Made by a program: the position numbers and the translations under genes
Source of the DNA: Ruficoccus sp. ZRK36
GTDB lineage: Bacteria > Verrucomicrobiota > Verrucomicrobiia > Opitutales > Cerasicoccaceae
Direction: 5' to 3'
Assembly: GCF_019603315.1 (NCBI RefSeq)
Contig: NZ_CP080649.1
Location: 3,482,176 to 3,546,175 of the forward strand
DNA length: 64,000 bases
Shown here: piece after piece, positions 1 to 9,211 of the stretch
Numbering within the stretch: position 1 is the first letter of the stretch
Layout of the letters: each line of letters begins with the position of its first letter
Notes under the pieces: generated by a model
What the model was told of the DNA's origin: nothing
Database searches by the model: none
What the model saw: the letters and a program-made list of their open reading frames with translations, nothing else

Positions 1-3000
1 GATTACAGCCTGCTCGACGGGTGCAGCCGCGTGGACCGGCTCTGCAAGCGGGCGGAAGAGCTGGGCATGAAGGCCCTCTCGGTCACGGACCACGGGGTGC
101 TCTTTGGGCTGGCGAGCTTCTTTAAGACTGCGAAAAAGTACGGCATCAAGCCTCTGCTGGGCTGCGAAATCTACCTCGTCTACGACGACCACCTCGGCGC
201 CACCAACGAGGAACGCGCCAAGCAGAAGAGCTACCATATGGGCTTGCTGGCGAGGAACTTCCAGGGCTACCAGAACCTGACCCGCCTCGTCTCCAAGGGC
301 CACACCGAGGGCTTTTACCGTAACCCGCGGGTATCCCTGACCGATCTGGCCGAGCATAAGGAGGGGTTGATCGGGTTCAGCGGCTGTCTGGCCGCCGTCA
401 TCCCTCAGATGCTGATGAAGGGCGACTACGAGGCCGCGCGCGAGGCCTGCGGCACGTTCGTGGACATGTTCGGCAAGGATTATTTCATCGTCGAGCTGAT
501 GGACCACGGGCTCAAGGAGCAGCAGTCGATCATCCCCGACCTGCTCAAGCTGGCCGGGGAATTTGACCTTAAGGTCGTGTGCACCAACGACGTGCACTAC
601 GTCAACGCCACCGACCACCGCCCGCACGACTCGCTCCTGTGCATCCAGACCGGCGCCCGCGTCTCCGAGGAGAACCGCCTGCGCTACGGCTCCCAGCAGT
701 TTTACCTGAAAAGCCGCGAGGAGATGGAGAAGGTCTTCCGGGAGCGGCCCGACTCGCTGATCAACACCTCGGCCGTGGCCGAGATGTGCGACGTCAAGCT
801 GCCCTTTGGCGAAGACCACTACCCGGTTTTCGAGCGGCCGATCGAGACCGTTTACCAGCCCGACGCGAAGAACTTTGACCGCGTGCTGGACATCTATGTC
901 GAGCGCAAGAACACTGTCCTCACCCGCGAGGGGGACGACCCGATCAGCCTCGACGAGGAGGCCCGGGAAAAGTTTCGCGCCAACGGCCTCTACCTCTTTG
1001 ACCTCTGCAAAAAGGGCCTGAAGGAGCGCTACGGCGTCAACTACGACGAAGTCCGCCAGCTGGTCGAGAACGGTAAGCTCCTCGACGGCGACGAGGAAAA
1101 GCATAAGCAGGCGCTCAGGCTCTGCGAGCAGCTTGAGTACGAGCTGGCCATCATCACGGGCACGGGCTTCGTGGACTACTTCCTGATCGTTTGGGACTTT
1201 ATCAAGTGGGCGCGCGACCGGGGTATCCCGGTCGGGCCAGGCCGTGGCTCGGGCGCGGGCTGCATGGTCGCCTACGTTCTCAAGATCACCGACATCGACC
1301 CCTTCCGCTTCGGGCTGCTCTTCGAGCGTATGCTGAACCTCGAGCGCGTCTCCCCACCGGACTTCGACGTGGACTTCTGCATGCGCCGCCGCGACGACGT
1401 GGTCAACTACGTGCGCGACAAGTACGGGCGCGACCGCGTGGCCAACATCATCACCTTCGGCACCTTCGGGGCGAAAATGATCGTGCGCGATCTGGCGCGC
1501 GTCAACGACCTGCCCTTCGCCGAGGGTGACAAGCTCGCCAAGATGATCCCCGACGAGCTGAATATCTCTCTCGACGACGCCGTGGCCAAGTCCGGCGAGC
1601 TCCAGAGCGAGATCAAGCACAACCCGATCGCCAAGACGATCATCGAGGAGGGCAAGGTCATCGAGGGCATGGTCCGCAACACCGGTAAGCACGCCTGCGG
1701 CGTCATCATCGCCGACCAGCCGATCACCAACCTCATCCCCGTCACCCTGCAGGAAGGCGACCTCACCACCCAGTACCCGAAGGGGCCGAGCGAGGACCTG
1801 GGCCTGCTGAAGATGGACTTCCTCGGGCTGAAGACGCTGACCGTCATCGCCGACGCGCAGGAAAACGTCCGCCAGCTACCGGGGCAGGAAAACTTTGACA
1901 TCGAAAAGGTCAGCCTGGAGGACCCCGCTACCTTCCAGCTTCTGAAGGACGCCAAGACCGTTGGCGTGTTTCAGCTGGAGTCCGGCGGCATGCAGGCACT
2001 CTGCCGTCAGCTGGAGACCAGCAGCATCGACGAGATCGTGGCGCTTATCGCGCTGTACCGGCCCGGCCCGATGCAGTTTATCCCACAGTACATCAAGGGT
2101 AAGAAGGACCCCTCGACCATGCAGGTCCCCCACCCGCTCCTGAAGGATCTGGTCGAGGAAACCTATGGCGTGCTCGTCTATCAGGAGCAGGTCATGCAGT
2201 CGGCCCAGATCATCGCCGGGTACACCCTGGGCGGCGCGGACATCCTCCGCCGCGCCATGGGTAAGAAGATCAAAGAGGTCATGGACGCCCAGAAGGACAT
2301 CTTTATCAAGGGCGCGAAGGAGACCAACAACATTGAGCGCAAGAAGGCGGAGGAAATCTTCGGCATCCTGGAGAAGTTCGCGCAGTACGGTTTTAACAAA
2401 TCGCACTCGGCGGCCTACGCGATGCTCAGCTACCGCACGGCCTTCCTCAAGGCGAACTTCCCCTGCCAGTTCATGGCCGCCGTGCTCTCCTCCGAGCTCG
2501 GCAACGCCGACAAGGTCTCCCACTTCATCGAGGAGTGCGAGAGCCTCGACATCGAGGTGCTCGGCCCCGACATCAACGAGTCGGGCCTCATGTTCACTCC
2601 GGTGAAGGACGAGTCCGAGGACGCAGAGGCGGCCTGGAGCATCCGCTTCGGCTTGGCCGCCATCAAGGGCGTGGGCGACGCAGCCGCGCGCATCATTCTG
2701 GAGGAGCGCGACAAGGCTGGCCCCTTCACCGACTTTCACGATTTTATCACCCGCACCGCCGACGCCGCCGTCAACCGCCGCGTGGTCGAGTGTCTGGTCA
2801 AGACCGGCGCCTTCGACTTCTGCGGGCTGGACCGCGGGCACCTCTTGGCTGCCGTTGAGCAGGTGATCAACGAGGTGGCTGACCTCGCCCGCGACCGCGC
2901 CGCCGGCCAGGCGAATATGTTTGATATGCTGATGGACGACAGTGGCGGCAGCGACGAGGACTCCGGCGGTGGCCACAGCGCCATCCGCACTGATGGGCCC

Positions 3001-3711
3001 GCCATGCCCATGGCCGAAAAGCTCCAGTACGAAAAGGAGCTGCTGGGCTTCTATGTCTCCGGCCACCCGATGAACGACTTCCATGGGCTCGACGACACGA
3101 TCAACAACCTTCTCCCCGGTGAGGACCTCAAGCTGTGTGACCGCCAGAGCTTCCGCATGTGCGGCGTCGCGCTCAATATTAACAAGCGACTCACCCGCAA
3201 GGACAACCGCCCCTGGGCATTCTTTACCCTGGCCACCCGCAAGGCCTACTACCAGATCAACGTCTTCCCCGATGCCTTTGAGCGCTACGCGCCCCTGCTG
3301 GCCGAGGAGGGGCAGATCGTGCTCGTCGAGGGCGAGATCCGGCACGACGAGGAGCGCGGCGAGACCCGGCTCAATGCCAGCTACATGGCGGCGCTCACCC
3401 CCGAGACGGCTTCGGCCTACATTACCACGGCTACGCTCTATGCCAGCCCGGAGGAAAAACCGCTGGCCGACCTGGCAAACTTCCTGCGCGAACTGGTGGA
3501 CAAAAACGAAAGCGGCGGCACCAAGCTGCGTCTCGCCGTCATGGTCAACGAAGACGAGGCCCTCTACTTCGAGAGCCCCGACTACGTCGCCTGCCGCCTC
3601 GTCCCCACCCTCTACGATAAGCTTCGCAAGCATCCCGCCATCCGACGCATCCTGCTCGACTCGCGCCCTCTGCGCGAGCCCGAGCGCCCCAAGTGGATGA
3701 AAAAGGGATAG
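1..3711 (+). CDS. dnaE: DNA polymerase III subunit alpha (5' end cut by window)
   Basis: Catalytic subunit of the replicative DNA polymerase. The frame is open from base 1, where it reads DYSLLDG, part of the conserved N-terminal PHP-domain motif (usually HSDYSLLDG), so the true start lies a short way upstream; the GTG at 31 is internal. Order seen: PHP domain ([15 protein letters not shown]), then the C-family polymerase core with [10 protein letters not shown] and the catalytic aspartates of PPDFDVDF near residue 455, fingers with [12 protein letters not shown] and the [10 protein letters not shown] helix, a helix-hairpin-helix region and a C-terminal OB-fold near residues 1040-1130. About 1236 residues are visible, normal for DnaE1. 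The gene ends 7 bp before a palindromic repeat element and converges on the P-type ATPase gene. Confidence 0.98.
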   Translation, partial: DYSLLDGCSRVDRLCKRAEELGMKALSVTDHGVLFGLASFFKTAKKYGIKPLLGCEIYLVYDDHLGATNEERAKQKSYHMGLLARNFQGYQNLTRLVSKGHTEGFYRNPRVSLTDLAEHKEGLIGFSGCLAAVIPQMLMKGDYEAAREACGTFVDMFGKDYFIVELMDHGLKEQQSIIPDLLKLAGEFDLKVVCTNDVHYVNATDHRPHDSLLCIQTGARVSEENRLRYGSQQFYLKSREEMEKVFRERPDSLINTSAVAEMCDVKLPFGEDHYPVFERPIETVYQPDAKNFDRVLDIYVERKNTVLTREGDDPISLDEEAREKFRANGLYLFDLCKKGLKERYGVNYDEVRQLVENGKLLDGDEEKHKQALRLCEQLEYELAIITGTGFVDYFLIVWDFIKWARDRGIPVGPGRGSGAGCMVAYVLKITDIDPFRFGLLFERMLNLERVSPPDFDVDFCMRRRDDVVNYVRDKYGRDRVANIITFGTFGAKMIVRDLARVNDLPFAEGDKLAKMIPDELNISLDDAVAKSGELQSEIKHNPIAKTIIEEGKVIEGMVRNTGKHACGVIIADQPITNLIPVTLQEGDLTTQYPKGPSEDLGLLKMDFLGLKTLTVIADAQENVRQLPGQENFDIEKVSLEDPATFQLLKDAKTVGVFQLESGGMQALCRQLETSSIDEIVALIALYRPGPMQFIPQYIKGKKDPSTMQVPHPLLKDLVEETYGVLVYQEQVMQSAQIIAGYTLGGADILRRAMGKKIKEVMDAQKDIFIKGAKETNNIERKKAEEIFGILEKFAQYGFNKSHSAAYAMLSYRTAFLKANFPCQFMAAVLSSELGNADKVSHFIEECESLDIEVLGPDINESGLMFTPVKDESEDAEAAWSIRFGLAAIKGVGDAAARIILEERDKAGPFTDFHDFITRTADAAVNRRVVECLVKTGAFDFCGLDRGHLLAAVEQVINEVADLARDRAAGQANMFDMLMDDSGGSDEDSGGGHSAIRTDGPAMPMAEKLQYEKELLGFYVSGHPMNDFHGLDDTINNLLPGEDLKLCDRQSFRMCGVALNINKRLTRKDNRPWAFFTLATRKAYYQINVFPDAFERYAPLLAEEGQIVLVEGEIRHDEERGETRLNASYMAALTPETASAYITTATLYASPEEKPLADLANFLRELVDKNESGGTKLRLAVMVNEDEALYFESPDYVACRLVPTLYDKLRKHPAIRRILLDSRPLREPERPKWMKKG

Positions 3712-3717
3712 GTTTTT

Positions 3718-4075
3718 ATGGGGGCTACGCGCCCCCAAACCCCGCGGCAGCCGAGGGCTGCACTTTCGATGCTGCGCATCGTATCAGCGATTTCCTAAAC
3801 CAGCTCAGCTGGTTTAGGAAATCGCTGAACAAAGCATCAAAACTGGGCCGTCCCATTATGGACACTATTCGCTACCGTAGGATAGCGTCCGCTTATGGCA
3901 TTTCAGGAGAAAATGCCAGGGGTGATCTGATGGCGAGGCCGTGTCAGGGAAGGTTTCAATGTCGGTCTGTCGTTTGGTGGAGCCCGGACGACGGACCGAA
4001 AGTGCAGCCCTCTGCTGCCGCGGGTCCGGGGTGCGTAGGCCCGGTGCGGGGCGTGGGGGCGCGCAGCCCCCACAC
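3718..4075. repeat. Palindrome-rich dispersed element, copy 1
   Basis: Fills the whole gap between the convergent dnaE and P-type ATPase genes. It is a chain of hairpins: a GGGGGC/GCCCCC hairpin at 3720, GCAGCC/GGCTGC, CGATGC/GCATCG, then a 43-bp palindrome at 3785-3827 (two perfect 21-nt arms around one central base), CGCTA/TAGCG, and an 8-bp stem at 3896-3918 with loop CAGGAGA. Its ends are inverted copies of each other: 3742-3768 pairs with 3997-4023 with one mismatch, and both ends carry a GGGGGCnnGC-type hairpin. Copy 2 lies at 45104-45352 in the opposite orientation. No protein is encoded; short frames here are not credible. A REP/BIME-like or MITE-like element with a terminator role is the simplest reading (inference). 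Confidence 0.85.
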
Positions 4076-4091
4076 AACAACTTGACGGCGC

Positions 4092-6599
4092 TCACCCCAG
4101 GCGTTTGTTCATCATATCGGTAGCCTTGCGGTGGAACTTCGCGCGGGCGTCGATCATGCGGTAGAGCTGGACCTTAAAGATATCCAGGCCGATCATCCAG
4201 GCGAGGTTGTAGCCCCAGACCAGTCCGATCCATTTCCACGGCAGCGGTGGCATGAGCTTGAGGCCAAAGGCGCAGATGAGCACGGCCACGACCTGGGTTG
4301 CCACGATCGCTCCCAGCAACTGCCACGAGGGGAACGGCGGCTGGAAGAAGAACTTGCTCGTGCGGGTGAGGAAGAGCAGCAGGTGTCCGGCGACGACCAG
4401 TTGCAGGAACAGCATGGTCTGGAGGTGTCCGGGGTCCTTGGAGAGTCCGAGGTACTCCATCCCCAGCCAGAGCAGGCCAAAGGTCTGCACGACCGAGAAC
4501 GCCCCCAGCGCCGAGGAGACGGTGATCACCCGGGGCATGTTCCAGCGTACGGGCTTGGGGTCGATGCGGGTGCGGTCGTAGGCGATAGTCATGATCGGGA
4601 TGTCGTCCAACAACGCGAGCAGGATGATCATGATCGGTGTCAGCGGATAGAAGTGCGCCCCCGCCACCACCGGGAAGATCAGCATCGAGAGCACCACGAA
4701 GAACATGATGTCGATCGTCATCGCGATGCGGTAAATGGTGTAGCTCATCATGCGCTCGAAGATCTGGCGTGAGATCTCGACCGCCTTGATAATCACGGAC
4801 AGACCCGGCTGCGTCAGGATGAGCGCGGCAGCCCCGCGGGCGGCATCCGTCGCCCCGGAGACGGCGATGCCCACATCGGCCTGCTTGAGAGCAGGGGCGT
4901 CATTGACACCGTCCCCGGTCATCCCGACGAGATGCCCGCGCTCCTGCAGAGCCTTGACGATCCCGTACTTGTGCTCGGGAAAGACCTCCGCAAAGCCCTC
5001 GGCCTGCTCGATCGCCTTACGCGTTTCGGGCATCTTGTGCGAGAGGTCCGCCCCCTCTTTAAAGAACTGGCTGGCGGGGATAATGTTTGTGCCCATCCCG
5101 AGCTGACCCGAGATTTCGGCCGCAATGGCGGTGTTGTCGCCGGTCACCATTTTTACGTCGATGCCGTGTTTGCGGGCTTCGGAAATAGTCTCCGCCGAGT
5201 CTTCTCGTGGCGGATCAAAGAGCGAGAGAATCCCCAGAAAGGTCCACTTGCCGTCGGCCTGCCGAGCCACCCCGAGTGTGCGGTAGCCTTTTTTAGCGTA
5301 GCTGAGCACGTCCGTATCAGCCTTCTGGCGCGTGGCAGCATCCAGTCCGCACAGGTCAAAAATCACCTGCGGAGCACCCTTACTGTAGGCTTCTTCGTGC
5401 CCGTCCTGTGTTTTCACTTTGGCCTCCGTGCGTTTGCTCACCGGATCGAAGGGTGTGAAATTCTCCGGCGTGTACGACTCCAGTGCCTTGCGGTCCGAGA
5501 GACCGGCGAACACTGCCAGATCGATGGCGTCGTTATTCTCCTCCTTCGAGGCGAGCGCCCCGGCCAAGGTCAGCTCCTGCGCGTCCTTCGCAGCGTACAG
5601 GACAGGCTCGCCGAGGGTGATCTTGTTCTGCGTGAGCGTGCCGGTCTTGTCCGAGCAGAGGATGTCGATCCCGGCCATTTCCTCAATCGCCTGCAGGCGA
5701 GAGACGATCGCCTTGTGCTTGGAGAGCGCGAGCGCCCCCAGCGCCATCGTCACCGATAGCACCGCAGGCATAGCCACCGGGATCGAGGCCACCGCCAGGA
5801 TGAGCACAAACTGCAGCACATCGAGGAATGCATCCCCGCGCTTCAGCTGCACCGCCACCAACAGCACACACAGCACCAGCGCCACGATGATGAGAAAGTT
5901 ACCGATGTGCAGCACGGCCTTCTGGAAGTGGCTGACCGCCCCCGCACTCTCCACGAGCTTGGCCGTCTTCGCGAAAAAGGTATTCCCGCCGGTGGCTGAA
6001 ACCACCCCGACCATTTCCCCCTGCTTGGCCACTGAACCGGAGTAAGCGATTTCGCCTGTCTTCTTGCTCACGGGCAGGGACTCCCCGGTCAGCGCGGCCT
6101 GGTCGATGCTCAGGTACTCCCCCTCGGTCAGCTTCGTATCCGCCGGGACGACATCCCCGAGGCGGATGCGGATCACATCGCCGGGGACAAGCTCCCGGGC
6201 AGGAATCTCGCTCCATTTCCCGTCACGCCGGACGCGGGCCTTGAGCGCGAGCTGAGCCTTGAGGGCGTCCAGCGCGTCTGAGGCTTTGTACTCCTGCCAA
6301 AACCCGATACCGGCGTTGATAATCAGCAGGGCCAGGATGATCGCGAAGTCCATCCAGTCCTTGTTGATAATGGAGAGGATAGCGGCGATTTCGATCATCC
6401 ACGGGATCGGTCCCCAAAAGTACCCGAAGAGCATCTTCCAGATGCTGGTTTTCTCAACATTCAGCTCATTGGCCCCGAGGGCTTGCAGGCGGCTGGCGGC
6501 CTCTGCGGCGGAAAGCCCCTGCTGCGAGCTTTCGAGTTTAGCATACAGCGCCTCGGCCGACATGGCCTCAGCTTCTTTGGCATCCACGACTTGCACCAT
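4092..6599 (-). CDS. Plasma-membrane proton-efflux P-type ATPase (type IIIA)
   Basis: Couples ATP hydrolysis to cation export, most probably H+, across the inner membrane. At 835 residues it has the full P-type layout: N-terminal cation-ATPase domain, TM1-2, actuator domain with LTGESLPVSK, TM3-4 with the PVAMPAVLS-type segment, phosphorylation motif CSDKTGTLTQNK (Asp near residue 315), nucleotide-binding domain, MTGDGVNDAPALKQADVGIA hinge, and six C-terminal membrane helices. The sequence around ALSKHKAIVSRLQAIEEMAG resembles fungal and plant Pma/AHA proton pumps, which also occur in scattered bacteria and archaea. The ATG is preceded by a strong GGGAGGTG ribosome site. There is no extended autoinhibitory C-terminus. 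Ca2+ or Mg2+ transport is a less likely alternative. Confidence 0.9.
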   Translation of the reverse strand: MVQVVDAKEAEAMSAEALYAKLESSQQGLSAAEAASRLQALGANELNVEKTSIWKMLFGYFWGPIPWMIEIAAILSIINKDWMDFAIILALLIINAGIGFWQEYKASDALDALKAQLALKARVRRDGKWSEIPARELVPGDVIRIRLGDVVPADTKLTEGEYLSIDQAALTGESLPVSKKTGEIAYSGSVAKQGEMVGVVSATGGNTFFAKTAKLVESAGAVSHFQKAVLHIGNFLIIVALVLCVLLVAVQLKRGDAFLDVLQFVLILAVASIPVAMPAVLSVTMALGALALSKHKAIVSRLQAIEEMAGIDILCSDKTGTLTQNKITLGEPVLYAAKDAQELTLAGALASKEENNDAIDLAVFAGLSDRKALESYTPENFTPFDPVSKRTEAKVKTQDGHEEAYSKGAPQVIFDLCGLDAATRQKADTDVLSYAKKGYRTLGVARQADGKWTFLGILSLFDPPREDSAETISEARKHGIDVKMVTGDNTAIAAEISGQLGMGTNIIPASQFFKEGADLSHKMPETRKAIEQAEGFAEVFPEHKYGIVKALQERGHLVGMTGDGVNDAPALKQADVGIAVSGATDAARGAAALILTQPGLSVIIKAVEISRQIFERMMSYTIYRIAMTIDIMFFVVLSMLIFPVVAGAHFYPLTPIMIILLALLDDIPIMTIAYDRTRIDPKPVRWNMPRVITVSSALGAFSVVQTFGLLWLGMEYLGLSKDPGHLQTMLFLQLVVAGHLLLFLTRTSKFFFQPPFPSWQLLGAIVATQVVAVLICAFGLKLMPPLPWKWIGLVWGYNLAWMIGLDIFKVQLYRMIDARAKFHRKATDMMNKRLG

Positions 6600-6836
6600 A
6601 GCGCACCTCCCAGGGGTTCAGGGTTGGATAGAAATAGGGTAATTCTGATAGAAAACTAACGGCTTCAGGCGCAATCGTCACGAGAAAAAATGCGGGCTGA
6701 AGCCAGTCGCAAACAGCAATCCAGAAACCATTGACACCCGTGAGCGCTTCGCTCAGGCTTGCGTGTTTTGCCGGGGTAAGTTGTGGCACAAGACGAGCTA
6801 CTGCACCCCGAATTTCCGAGTAACATGTTGAGTACC

Positions 6837-7397
<561 letters not shown>

Positions 7398-7467
7398 TCG
7401 GGGTGCCAATTTTATTCATACCCGTCAATCTGGTATGAATCTGGCACATCCCACGTTATACTTAGAC

Positions 7468-7905
7468 ATGACTCTGGCTGAAAAAAAACAGGAACTGGTC
7501 GAAGAACTGACCATCATCGAAGATCCGCAGGAGCGCTTCGCTTACATTATCGATTTGGCCCGCACCCTTGAGCCCCTGCCCAAGGAATACCAGATCGAGA
7601 CCTTTATGATCAAAGGCTGCATGTCGCAGCTGTGGCTGGTCCCGACTTTCGAGAATGGCCGCTGCCACTTCCGGGTAGACTCCGACGCCGTCATCACAAA
7701 GGGCGTCGCCCGTCTCCTCAGTGACCTCTACAGCGACTGCACCCCCGAGGAGATCCTCGCCAACGAGCCGACCTTCCTCGCTGAGCTGGGTATCGACCAG
7801 CACCTTTCCCCCAACCGCCGCAACGGCCTCAGCAACGTCTGGAAGACCATCAAGGCCTATGCCGAGCTGTGCCTGAAGAACCAGGAAAAAGACGCCGTAC
7901 GCTAG
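7468..7905 (+). CDS. sufE: SufE-family Fe-S cluster sulfur acceptor
   Basis: SufE accepts persulfide sulfur from the cysteine desulfurase SufS for iron-sulfur cluster assembly. The 145-residue product has the family fold signature: N-terminal helix, EPLPKEYQIETFMIKGCMSQLWL with the active-site cysteine at residue 51, then FRVDSDAVITKGVARLL and a C-terminal LSPNRRNGLSNVWKTI segment. Upstream in-frame ATG at 7435 is possible, but MTLAEKKQELVEEL is the usual SufE beginning. No sufS, sufB or sufC genes are beside it, so it stands apart from the rest of its pathway in this window. It follows hpt by 70 bp. Confidence 0.9.
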   Translation: MTLAEKKQELVEELTIIEDPQERFAYIIDLARTLEPLPKEYQIETFMIKGCMSQLWLVPTFENGRCHFRVDSDAVITKGVARLLSDLYSDCTPEEILANEPTFLAELGIDQHLSPNRRNGLSNVWKTIKAYAELCLKNQEKDAVR

Positions 7906-7975
7906 GCTCCCCCTGCCTGCTCAGGCATCTCCCCCCACCCGAATAAGTGGAATATTATGGGGTCATTGGGCTCTA

Positions 7976-8038
7976 AAGAGTATACCCGACTCTTAAGAAA
8001 AGTGTAAAATTCCCGATAGGGATAGAGTATGTATCCCT
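7976..8038 (+). promoter_or_regulatory. Two hairpins upstream of the receiver gene
   Basis: Between sufE and the receiver gene lie two short inverted repeats: AAGAGT/ACTCTT at 7976-7994 with a 7-nt loop, and AGGGATA/TATCCCT at 8018-8038 with a 7-nt loop. The second ends 28 bp before the start codon. Neither is followed by a run of T, so they are not ordinary terminators. They may be operators or leader-RNA hairpins; this is inference. Confidence 0.35.
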
Positions 8039-8066
8039 GTCTTGCACGATAGAAAGCCCATAGATT

Positions 8067-8663
8067 ATGAGCGAAACACAAGTCTTGATCGCTGAAGATG
8101 ACTTCATTTCACGTAAGTTGCTTGAGGCGAATCTGACCCAGATGGGATACGGTGTATCCGTCGCTCAGGACGGAGAAGACGCTTGGCGTCAGTTTGACGC
8201 TCAGCCCACCCGTATCGTCGTCAGCGACTGGCTCATGCCCGGCATGGACGGGCTCGAGCTATGCCGTAAGATTCGCGCACGTGAAAACACCGACTACACG
8301 TACTTCATCATGCTCACCGCCAATGTCGGCGAGGATGAGAACTACTTTAAGGCCATGGACAGCGGGGTGGACGACTTCCTGACCAAGCCACTGGATCGCA
8401 ACCAGTTACAAATCCGGCTACGCGTGGCCGAGCGTATCCTGCTCAGCACCTCTCGTATCCAGTCTCTGGAAACGATGCTCACGATCTGCGCCTACACCAA
8501 GCGGATCAACTTCCCCGATGAGGGTTGGCAGACCATTGAGGACTTCCTGCTCAACCACTTTGGCATCCAGCTCTCACACGGCGTGGACCCCGACTACTAC
8601 GAGACCCACATCAAGCCCGAGTTGGCACGCCTCACGGCGAAACACGAGTCCGGTCAGGCCTGA
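8067..8663 (+). CDS. Stand-alone response-regulator receiver protein
   Basis: CheY-like signalling protein of 198 residues. The receiver domain covers about residues 4-125, with the acidic pair in LIAEDDF, the phospho-acceptor Asp54 in VSDWLMPGMDG, the conserved Thr/Ala switch in IMLTAN and the Lys in FLTKPL. The remaining ~70 residues are helical, with no DNA-binding, GGDEF or HD-GYP domain I can recognise. No histidine kinase is adjacent, so the partner is unknown. Orphan receivers of this kind often serve in phosphorelays or by protein contact. Confidence 0.85.
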   Translation: MSETQVLIAEDDFISRKLLEANLTQMGYGVSVAQDGEDAWRQFDAQPTRIVVSDWLMPGMDGLELCRKIRARENTDYTYFIMLTANVGEDENYFKAMDSGVDDFLTKPLDRNQLQIRLRVAERILLSTSRIQSLETMLTICAYTKRINFPDEGWQTIEDFLLNHFGIQLSHGVDPDYYETHIKPELARLTAKHESGQA

Positions 8664-8671
8664 AGCAGTAC

Positions 8672-8986
8672 TCAGTCCTTGCGCTGAGCGTCGCCCAGTT
8701 TTTTCAGGGTATCCCAGGCGTAGATACCGGTGTTGTGCCCATCGCTGAAGATAAACACCACCGCGTAGTTACCGGCGAAATTCCAGCCGTCCACCGTCAC
8801 GCCCGGAAATTCCCGCGCACCGTCCCCGCCGTATTGGTTCCCGAAGATATCCTTCTCGCCGACATTCTCGGCACTGGGAGAGTTCGCGCGCAGATACTCC
8901 GGGTCGAAGTAATCTTCGCGGCCGTCCGGCCAGCGGATGGCAACTTCCTTACCGATGAGCTGAATGTCTACGGGGGGCTGTGTCAT
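8672..8986 (-). CDS. DUF971 (GBBH-like N-terminal domain) protein
   Basis: A 104-residue protein made entirely of the DUF971 fold, which also forms the N-terminal domain of gamma-butyrobetaine hydroxylase. Typical features seen are the VAIRWPDGREDYFDPEYLRANSPSAE stretch (an IxWxDG pattern) and GNYAVVFIFSDGHNTGIYAWDTL near the C-terminus. Stand-alone DUF971 proteins are often linked to Fe-S cluster or MRP/ApbC functions; the exact role is not established. The start ATG at 8986 has GAGG upstream. It converges with the receiver gene, 8 bp apart. Confidence 0.82.
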   Translation of the reverse strand: MTQPPVDIQLIGKEVAIRWPDGREDYFDPEYLRANSPSAENVGEKDIFGNQYGGDGAREFPGVTVDGWNFAGNYAVVFIFSDGHNTGIYAWDTLKKLGDAQRKD

Positions 8987-9211
8987 GGGGCTATCCTCGC
9001 CCGAACATCGCCCCATGCGCAAGCCTTCTCATCCGGGGGTACTCATCTCTCTTGAGCCTATGTCGCCTCGTCGTATCGATGTGCTTTAGGACCACTAATA
9101 AAGACATCTGCGCGGCATCCGCATTGACTCTCTCCCCCTTGCAGATGAGACTTTCCGGCTTTGTAAGCGGCTACGAGGATGGCCGCCTTATCTCGATATA
9201 CGATTACTGCT

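Noticed and set aside
1876-3738. 620-codon open frame on the minus strand opposite dnaE
   Set aside because: It is fully antisense to a clear dnaE core, is Val/Ala/Gly/Asp-rich in the way mirror frames of GC-rich genes are, and has no recognisable domain.
3712-4123. Short open frames of 60-130 codons in the dnaE/ATPase gap
   Set aside because: They run through palindromic repeats, overlap each other in several frames and show no protein-like pattern.
6731-6759. TTGACA as -35 box for hpt
   Set aside because: No acceptable -10 hexamer is found 16-18 bp downstream.
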